This document shows positions 57,402-64,000 of a DNA stretch of 64,000 nt, in pieces. Each line of letters begins with the position of its first letter. The first letter of the stretch is position 1. Source of the stretch: Engraulis encrasicolus (Eukaryota > Chordata > Actinopteri > Clupeiformes > Engraulidae); the NCBI RefSeq assembly GCF_034702125.1, contig NC_085859.1, positions 6,174,985 to 6,238,984 on the forward strand, written 5' to 3'. A model generated the notes under the pieces. It ran no database searches. It saw only the letters and a list, made by a program, of their open reading frames with translations, and was not told where the DNA came from. Both the position numbers and the translations under genes were made by a program.

Positions 57402-57603
57402 AAGGGCTGGCCCGAGGCATAAGCGAACTATGTGATGGCTTAGGGCCCCCACACCCCCAGGGGCCCCCTGTGAGCAGCAAAGTTCCAGGAAGGAATTAAC
57501 TCTTATGACGCTTATGAAGCATCTGATGCTGAGTAGGTGGTAGTATGGGGGGCCCCTGGAAGAAATGTTGTTTAGGGCCCCATAAAGGCTTGGGCCGGCC
57601 CTG
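57402..57603. mobile_element. 202-bp hAT MITE, perfect duplication AATAAACG
   Basis: AAGGGCTGGCCC at the left and GGGCCGGCCCTG at the right; AATAAACG at 57394-57401 and 57604-57611. Confidence 0.9.
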
Positions 57604-57658
57604 AATAAACGGGTCAGTTGTCCCGGGGGCCCAGAATAGGGTCCTTATTACATTATTT

Positions 57659-59058
57659 ATGGCTGGGACATTAATGCATTAATTTCAATTAATTAATCAC
57701 ACAAAAATTAACACGATTAAAATATAGCTCAATACTTCTGGATTATACCAGTGGAGGGCAGTATTACGCCTGGTGGTGAACAGCCTGCTGAAATTGAGAA
57801 GAATTCTCTCTTCTTTAAAAAAGGAACAATAGGCCTATCTTTAGATTAACAGTCCCACCAGGAAATCGCGGGCATTTTCTCAAAAAATTGCATTAATCAA
57901 AGGAGCTCTACTGAGCGGTTGCCTACTTCATGCTGGTAAATGGTTCGAAAGGAAAATAATTGGAAAAAAATAAATAGCCTAAACTAAAGCGCAAGCACTG
58001 CTGCCCGCGTCACTTGCGCAGGCTATATTATAAAGCTATGCGGCCCAAACATCACTGCTTGTTGTTCGATGACTTGAATCGAAACATGTATAAGGACATC
58101 AGGCTATCTTATTGATTCCTGGAATGCCGCCTCAGCCAGCTGAAAGCAGAGTAGCAGTGTCCCATGTGTCAAATGGTAAGATAATGCCATTCCTGTCTTC
58201 ATTTAACGTTTTAAAACTCAGCCTTCCCTTGACACACTCATGTCGGCTACATGATATCAGTTCAAACGCAATCTTTTATGCAGCCTATCGTGAAGTTTAA
58301 ATGTTATGCGAGGTAGAGGTTGCAAGGGTGTTCGTAGGTCTTGATTGAGCCTGGACGTTGCAACCTCGGCTGTTGAGGTAGCCTATTCGCTTTCGCTATC
58401 GCTGTCACTTTTGTATAGGCCTACTATAATGCAATTTAACTCCAAGTATTTATTTAATAACTGGCTATAGGCCTACAATTCTGTGAAAGTAGTCATCTTT
58501 CCATGGGAATGGCAAAGTCCAACACGCACGCTTATTTCTCTCCTTCCATTGACAATCCACAAGCTCCAACAAGGGGAGGGAAAAACAGCGCTGTCCATGC
58601 GCTTCCTAACAGGTAGCGACCCCACCGCTAGTCTCACAGCCACCCTTAATGCATTAGGCCTATTTGTTTCAGCAAACTATGTTCTTTCACGGACCATTCC
58701 CAGACAGTAACATGTTCATGGCAACACGTTACATGTTTATGGCAACACGTTAAGGCATCATGTTTAGCGCAACATGTTGCGGACATGGATTGGTTAAAAG
58801 TTTCGGGAAATCGCGGTGATTAGTTAAAGTTGCGTTCTCGCGCAGAATTCGCGGGGATTCATTGAAGTTGCGAAAAACATCGCGATTTCCTGGAGGGACT
58901 GGATTAAGCTTATTCATTGTCATTGGACAAAATCCATGTGAAAAAAATACTTTAACTGTTTCTCAAGTCAGATATTTAAGTGTGATTTAATTCGATTAAT
59001 TAATTTCAAAGCCTATATATTAATTCGATGAAAAGAATGTAATCGAGTCCCAGCCCTA
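57659..59058. mobile_element. 1.4-kb hAT-like non-autonomous element
   Basis: Ends (A)TGGCTGGGAC and GTCCCAGCCCTA, with similar 8-bp flanks CATTATTT and CATTATAT. AATTAATTAATC-type sequence lies inside both ends. No transposase frame recognised. Confidence 0.65.
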
Positions 59059-59149
59059 CATTATATGTATTGGGTTGGAGGTCCTTTTAGTGAAGGCAGT
59101 GTGGTGGAGGGACCATCGCTGGGTGTTGTGGGTTGCGTTCTGACTATCA

Positions 59150-59590
59150 AATCTCAGTGGTGACTGGTGTATACTACTCTATCCCAAAGCTGAACACAGT
59201 GGTGACTGGATGGTGTGTATCCCAAAGCTGTTCACAGTGGTGACTGGATGGTGTTCTCTCCTCTATCCCAAAGCTGAACACAGTGGTTGGTGATTGGTGT
59301 GACTGCGTACTCTATCCCAAAGCTTGGGGTCAGTGGTGATTGGATGGTGTGTACTACTCTATCCCAAAGCTAAATGTATACTCAGTGGTGATTGGATGGT
59401 GTGTACCATTCTATCCCAAAGCTACATGTATACTCAGTGGTGATTGGATGGTGTGTACCATTCTATCCCAAAGCTACATGTATACTCAGTGGTGATTGGA
59501 TGGTGTGTACTACTCTATCCCAGAGCTACATGTATACTTAGTGATGATTGGATGGTGTACTCTACGTACTCAATCCCAAAGCTACATGTA
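59150..59590. repeat. Minisatellite, about 52-bp unit, 8 or more copies
   Basis: Units built on 'cagtggtgattggatggtgt' and 'ctatcccaaagct', with length variation. Abuts the right-end terminus of transposon copy 3. Confidence 0.9.
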
Positions 59591-60108
59591 TAGTAGGGGC
59601 TGTAAGCCGAGAAATCGTTACGCGCTGGATAGAAGCATAGAATTCGGTACACGTGTTCCTTGACTGATTTGAAGACATCCTAGAAGGGGTGCCCCTTAAA
59701 AAAAAATGTCTACCATGTCATATAAAATATGTCATGTTGGTAACGCATTACATTGTTATTACATGACATTATACTTAGCTGACAATGTTAATATAGTCCT
59801 CAGAAGAGATGAAGCAAGGGTAGCCTGCTAGACCAGATTGATAAAACTACAAAATGTACATAGTGTGAAAGTATGGGTGAGTCTGTGCTTACGTGCTTGA
59901 CAGCATGTAACATTGTGAACGATTTGAGAAGATTCTTGGTCTGAATTAAAATGAGCATTGCCAACACTAAAAGTATGGTGAGAATAGACTGCTGCTAATG
60001 CTCGATTTGAATGGGATAGTGTCAGTGCAAGATGCCCTAGGTAGCAGGTTCTCCATCCTCTAATTTCCATAACAGATATACGTATTTTATTTGTATGAGA
60101 GAGGGTAA

Positions 60109-63100
60109 GGCAAGGCAAGGCAAGGCAAGTTTATTTATATAGCGCATTTCATACACAGGTGCAACTCAATGTGCTTCACAAAGTTAACAAATGTAAATGA
60201 AAGGAAACAGGGAAGAAAGAAGGAAATGAATTAGAGTCAAAAAGCATTTAAAAACATTAAGATAAAACACAAGGTAAAAATAATAATAAAATAAAATAAA
60301 ATAAAACAAATTAAATAAAAAATAAAAATAATAAGAATAAGTAATTTAAGCTAGGGGAAAGCATCTGAGAACAGCTTTGTCTTGAGTCTAGATTTAAAGC
60401 TATCAATAGTGGGTGCATTTTTTACGTCATCTGGAAGCTGGTTCCAAAGCTTTGAAGCATACAGTAGAAGCTAAAGGCTGCCTCTCCACACTTTGTTTTG
60501 ACTTTTGGAATCACCAGCAAATTCTTCTCCGTTGACCTTAGTGACCTAGTTGGTGCATACAGCTGAAACATATCCAGTAGATATGTGGGTCCCATTCCAT
60601 TTAGTGATTTAAACACAAGTAGCATAGCCTTAAAATCAATTCTGTAGCTTACTGGGAGCCAATGCAGCGATCTTAAAATTGGAGTAATGTGGTCGAACTT
60701 CCTTGTCTTTGTAAGAACCCTTGCAGCTGCGTTTTGTACAAGTTGAAGCTGTTTAATGGTTTTATTGGGGAGGCCAGTAAAAAGACTGTTACAGTAATCA
60801 ACTTTACTAGAAATAAAGGCATGTATTAGCTTCTCCAGATCATGTTTAGACATCAGGCCCCTAAATTTAGAGACGTTTTTTATGTGATAAAATGCAGACT
60901 TAGTAATAGCTTTCATGTGACTGTTGAAGTTTAGGTCACTGTCAATGAGGACCCCAAGATTTTTAACTGTTTCCCTTGCTTTCAGTCCCTTCGTTTCAAG
61001 GATAGTAGCAATCTTTTGTCTCTCCTCTCTTTTCCCAAATATAATTACTTCAGTTTTATCTGTGTTCAGCTGGAGGAAATTGTGAGACATCCATTTGTTA
61101 ATTTGGTCCATGCAATGATAGAGTGATTCAAGGGGGGTATAGTCATTTGGGGACATAGATAAGTAGAGCTGGGTATCATCCGCATAGCTATGGTAATTTA
61201 TGGAGTTATTCTCGATAATGTGTCCCAGTGGCAACATATACAGATTGAACAGTAGTGGTCCCAGAATGGAGCCCTGGGGGACCCCACAATCCAGAGACAT
61301 TGGTGATGAAGTATGTCTTCCAATGGCGACAAAAAAACTTCTTTGTTGTAAGTACGATTTTAACCAGTCGATCACTATGCCCGTAAAGCCAACCCAGTGT
61401 TCCAGTCTATGTAGTAGTATAGAATGATTAACTATATCGAAAGCAGCACTCAAATCAAGAAGTACCAAGACGGATGATTTGCCAGCATCAGAATTCAATC
61501 TTATGTCATTCATAACTTTAATAAGAGCTGTTTCAGTGCTGTGGTAGGCACGGAAACCTGATTGAAACTTATCAAAATAGCTATTAGACATTAGAAAAGC
61601 AGTTAATTGGTTAAAAACAATTTTCTCTATTATTTTACCCATGAATGGTAAATTGGATATGGGCCTATAGTTGTTTAGTACCAGTGCATCCAGGTTGTTC
61701 TTTTTCAGTAAGGGTTTCACAACTGCTTCTTTCAGACAGCCTGGGAATATGCCTGTTTGTAGTGAGGTGTTGATGATCTGAAGTACATCTGATGATATTA
61801 GATTTAAGATGGATTTGAAGAAGGCTGTTGGTAAAATATCTAAGTCAGATGTAGAGGAGCTAAGACTTTGTACCGTTCTATTAAGAATGTCCACATCAAC
61901 TAAATGAAAATTTCTCATGAGGTTAGGATTTAACTTCACCATAGCAAGCTGGTCTGAATCTTGGGTCGGTTGCACATGTGTGAGTATGTTTGCACGTATT
62001 TTTTCAATCTTTCCTTTGAAAAAGGATGCAAACTCATTGCATTTGCTGACTGAGAGGAACTCAGAGGGCATTAGATTTGGGGGCCTTGCTAGCTTTTCCA
62101 CAGTGCCAAACAGGACACGTGCATTATTAATATTTCTGTTAATTATGTCAGAGAAAAAAGATTGTCTAGCTTTAGAAATTTCTTGGTTGTATTTCGAGAG
62201 TGTGTGTTTATAGATTTGGTAGTGGACTTCAAGTTTGGATTTACGCCACTGTCTTTCAGCCCTCCTGCATTCTTGCTTTAGCAATATAACTGTGGGATTC
62301 TTTCTCCAAGGTGCTTTTTCACGTCCCACTGTTTTGATTTTTTCGGGGGCAATAACATCCATAATACGGGTCATCCTTGAATTAAAATTAACCATGAGAT
62401 CATCTGCACTCTCTGAGGTTTGACTTTGGATCTCTGAAAGTGCTTGCTGAAAGAGTGAGGCTGTCTCACAGTTGATTATACGTTTTTTGACTGTAACAGA
62501 TTCCCTTTGAACATGAGGGTACATAGAAACATCAGAAAAAATGCAGTAATGGTCAGAAAAGCCATAGTCTTTGACACTAGCACAAGCATTAAGGCCTTTT
62601 GTTATTATTAGGTCTAAAGTGTGACCTTGGTTGTGTGTTGGTCCTGTTACATGCTGTGTGAGGCTAAAAATGTCAATAAGACTTAAAAATTCCTTAGCAT
62701 AGACATTCTCTAAGTCGTCCACGTAAAAATTAAAATCGCCTGCTATAAACAAGCTATAATAGTCCACACAAACATTCGACAACAGCTCACCAAATTCCTC
62801 TAAGAAGAGTGGTGCAGAAAGTCTTGGAGGTCTGTAAATAGTCAATAACAGTATGTCAGAAGAACATTTTAGAACTGCAGCTAAGTATTCAAAAGATGAA
62901 AATTCACCTAGTGATGTCTTTTGACATTGAAACAGTGCCTTGAAAATAATTGCTATCCCCCCTCCCTGTTTATTCTGCCTTTCTGTACTAATGAAATTAA
63001 AGTGTGACGGAGTTGCTTCTATAAGTGTGATAGAGCTAGTGGATTTTTCCAGCCATGTTTCAGTTAAAAATAAAAAATCAAGGTTGTGGGTACAGATAAA

Positions 63101-63213
63101 CTCATTGACAACAAAAGGCTTGTTCCTTAGAGATCTACTATTCTGTAAAGCTAATTTAGCATTGAGCATTGGAGGCATTTCCACTGTGGTAGTGAGTTTT
63201 TAGGTTTAGGTTT
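60109..63213 (-). mobile_element. L2-type LINE insertion, 5'-truncated, with target duplication
   Basis: Inserted in copy 3 of the 2.9-kb transposon. AGGGTAA is present at both ends (60102-60108, 63214-63220), where copy 2 has it once. On the minus strand it runs from just before the endonuclease domain to a 3' UTR and a (CTTGC)4 tail in place of poly(A), typical of the L2/CR1 group. ORF1 and the promoter are missing. Confidence 0.9.
60422..63184 (-). CDS. L2-type LINE endonuclease-reverse transcriptase
   Basis: Open for 920 codons. Apurinic-type endonuclease at residues about 8-230 (TETW 41-44, AGDFN 148-152, SDH 210-212) and reverse transcriptase at about 490-790 (NYRPISNLP, LDLSAAFD, GVPQGSILGP, YADD 667-670). 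These nick target DNA and copy the RNA into it. The first codon of the longest frame is GTG; an ATG follows two codons later. Near the 3' end an apparent 5-bp insertion at about 60462 shifts the frame, so the usual end (KLWNQLPDDVKNAP...) is read in another frame and the last 35-40 native residues are lost. Probably a dead but young copy. Confidence 0.9.
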   Translation of the reverse strand: MEMPPMLNAKLALQNSRSLRNKPFVVNEFICTHNLDFLFLTETWLEKSTSSITLIEATPSHFNFISTERQNKQGGGIAIIFKALFQCQKTSLGEFSSFEYLAAVLKCSSDILLLTIYRPPRLSAPLFLEEFGELLSNVCVDYYSLFIAGDFNFYVDDLENVYAKEFLSLIDIFSLTQHVTGPTHNQGHTLDLIITKGLNACASVKDYGFSDHYCIFSDVSMYPHVQRESVTVKKRIINCETASLFQQALSEIQSQTSESADDLMVNFNSRMTRIMDVIAPEKIKTVGREKAPWRKNPTVILLKQECRRAERQWRKSKLEVHYQIYKHTLSKYNQEISKARQSFFSDIINRNINNARVLFGTVEKLARPPNLMPSEFLSVSKCNEFASFFKGKIEKIRANILTHVQPTQDSDQLAMVKLNPNLMRNFHLVDVDILNRTVQSLSSSTSDLDILPTAFFKSILNLISSDVLQIINTSLQTGIFPGCLKEAVVKPLLKKNNLDALVLNNYRPISNLPFMGKIIEKIVFNQLTAFLMSNSYFDKFQSGFRAYHSTETALIKVMNDIRLNSDAGKSSVLVLLDLSAAFDIVNHSILLHRLEHWVGFTGIVIDWLKSYLQQRSFFVAIGRHTSSPMSLDCGVPQGSILGPLLFNLYMLPLGHIIENNSINYHSYADDTQLYLSMSPNDYTPLESLYHCMDQINKWMSHNFLQLNTDKTEVIIFGKREERQKIATILETKGLKARETVKNLGVLIDSDLNFNSHMKAITKSAFYHIKNVSKFRGLMSKHDLEKLIHAFISSKVDYCNSLFTGLPNKTIKQLQLVQNAAARVLTKTRKFDHITPILRSLHWLPVSYRIDFKAMLLVFKSLNGMGPTYLLDMFQLYAPTRSLRSTEKNLLVIPKVKTKCGEAAFSFYCMLQSFGTSFQMT

Positions 63214-63835
63214 AGGGTAAAGGACAGGACCTTTCCATATGTATGAAGAACCCCATAAGATCACCCAATTCTATATTTTTACAAGTGCATATTGTGAGAG
63301 CATTTCAGTCATCTTTAGAATGGCATTACAGATTACTCAATATAGGCCTACATGTAGGCCACAGTATGGCTTCAGTTCAAATTAAATGGGAATGATTTCT
63401 TAGTGTATGTTGAGTAAGAAGACAGAGATAAAAAAATGTTTATTTGCAGACAAGTCCTCACCTAGTACTTGTGTCAAAAGTTATATTAGTTAGCTCAGTA
63501 ATCATTGAGTACTTAAACTGCTATCAAAACTGACAGCTGATGGACAACATGTAAGTTACTGTAGGTCTTTTGCCACCCTTACCCATAGGAGAAATATCTA
63601 TATAGAACAACACTTCTCATATGGTATATACTATGAAAGTAAATCATTACCTGGACTCATTTTCTTGATATGCAAGGCACATAAATAGTCTGGGCGGAAG
63701 AATAGTCGATCATACCCCGCCCCCCCCAAACAAAATGCCACACGACTTTTTTTAACCTTGTGGTAACAGTAACATAACTCATTCCCACTACACTGTTTTG
63801 CATAATATTGTACATGTCCTCAGAATGCTCTACAT

Positions 63836-64000
63836 CAGTGGTTCTCAAACCTTTTGTGTGAAGTACCCCCTGAGAAAATATTGAGCTCTCCGAGTACCAC
63901 CTTGACAACCAACATTAGAATATCGCAGTAAAGGCCTTCCATATTCACTTTTGCCAGTCAGTACAGGAGAGGTTCATAATGGTATTCCAAGTACCACCAG
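63836..64000. mobile_element. hAT-type MITE nested in transposon copy 3 (runs off edge)
   Basis: Same nested MITE as in copies 1 and 2, inverted; CTCTACAT precedes it at 63828-63835, the reverse complement of the ATGTAGAG duplication. Confidence 0.8.

Larger units (their letters stand above)
59593..64000 (-). mobile_element. 2.9-kb non-autonomous DNA transposon, copy 3, split by a LINE
   Basis: Reverse complement of copies 1 and 2, starting GTAGGGGCTGTAAGCCGAGA. It continues after the LINE at 63214 and runs off the right edge. Confidence 0.85.

Overview
The window looks like teleost fish DNA: a repeat-dense intergenic and gene-family region. Signs of this are broken finTRIM-type RING/B-box/coiled-coil/B30.2 genes, tandem C2H2 zinc-finger exons with an acidic VKEEPEEE-type first exon, an intact Tc1 element, L2-type LINE pieces, tRNA-derived SINEs, many hAT-, TTAA- and TA-type non-autonomous elements, and about a dozen (CA/GT)n tracts of 80-120 bp. 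The species cannot be fixed from the sequence alone. I saw no retroviral gag/pol, tRNA gene, rRNA or CRISPR array.

Layout. 1-23.9 kb: three copies of a finTRIM gene, all on the minus strand. A remnant of exon 1 lies at the left edge; TRIM A (5.45-12.93 kb) keeps RING, B-boxes and coiled coil but has lost B30.2; TRIM B (17.14-23.9 kb) keeps coiled coil and B30.2 but has lost RING and B-boxes. Two copies of a 2.9-kb non-autonomous DNA transposon, SINEs, MITEs and minisatellites sit in and between them. 24-27.1 kb: a TTAA-flanked piggyBac-like element and a complete Tc1 element with an intact DD34E transposase. 27.4-37 kb: a zinc-finger gene on the minus strand (N-terminal exon at 36.9 kb, about 23-finger exon at 29.0-31.1 kb, interrupted by a homopolymer frameshift) plus a truncated duplicate finger exon. 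Its intron holds a hAT-like element with a TA-flanked element nested in it.

42.7-57.2 kb is the most interesting part. It is one 14.5-kb EnSpm/CACTA-like transposon (termini CACAGG...CCTGTG, TA duplicated). On the minus strand it carries an intact ten-exon, 515-codon accessory gene of the fish 'SAMD3-like' type. Only 5 bp after that gene's stop comes the start of a large DDE transposase ORF. A second, 5.2-kb TTAA-flanked Kolobok-like element with almost identical 325-bp terminal inverted repeats has inserted into the 3' end of the transposase ORF. This inner element carries two convergent genes: one encoding the P2X7-receptor C-terminal cysteine-rich ('ballast') domain, with one frameshift, and a THAP-domain gene with an internal deletion. 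Removing the insert on paper restores the transposase reading frame.

57.2-64 kb: a hAT MITE with a perfect 8-bp duplication, a hAT-like element, a 52-bp minisatellite, and a third copy of the 2.9-kb transposon (inverted), split by an L2-type LINE whose endonuclease-reverse transcriptase ORF is open for 920 codons.

Most boundaries were set by reading terminal repeats and target duplications by eye, and several are confirmed by an empty site in a paralogous copy. Family names rest on recalled motifs and were not searched against databases.
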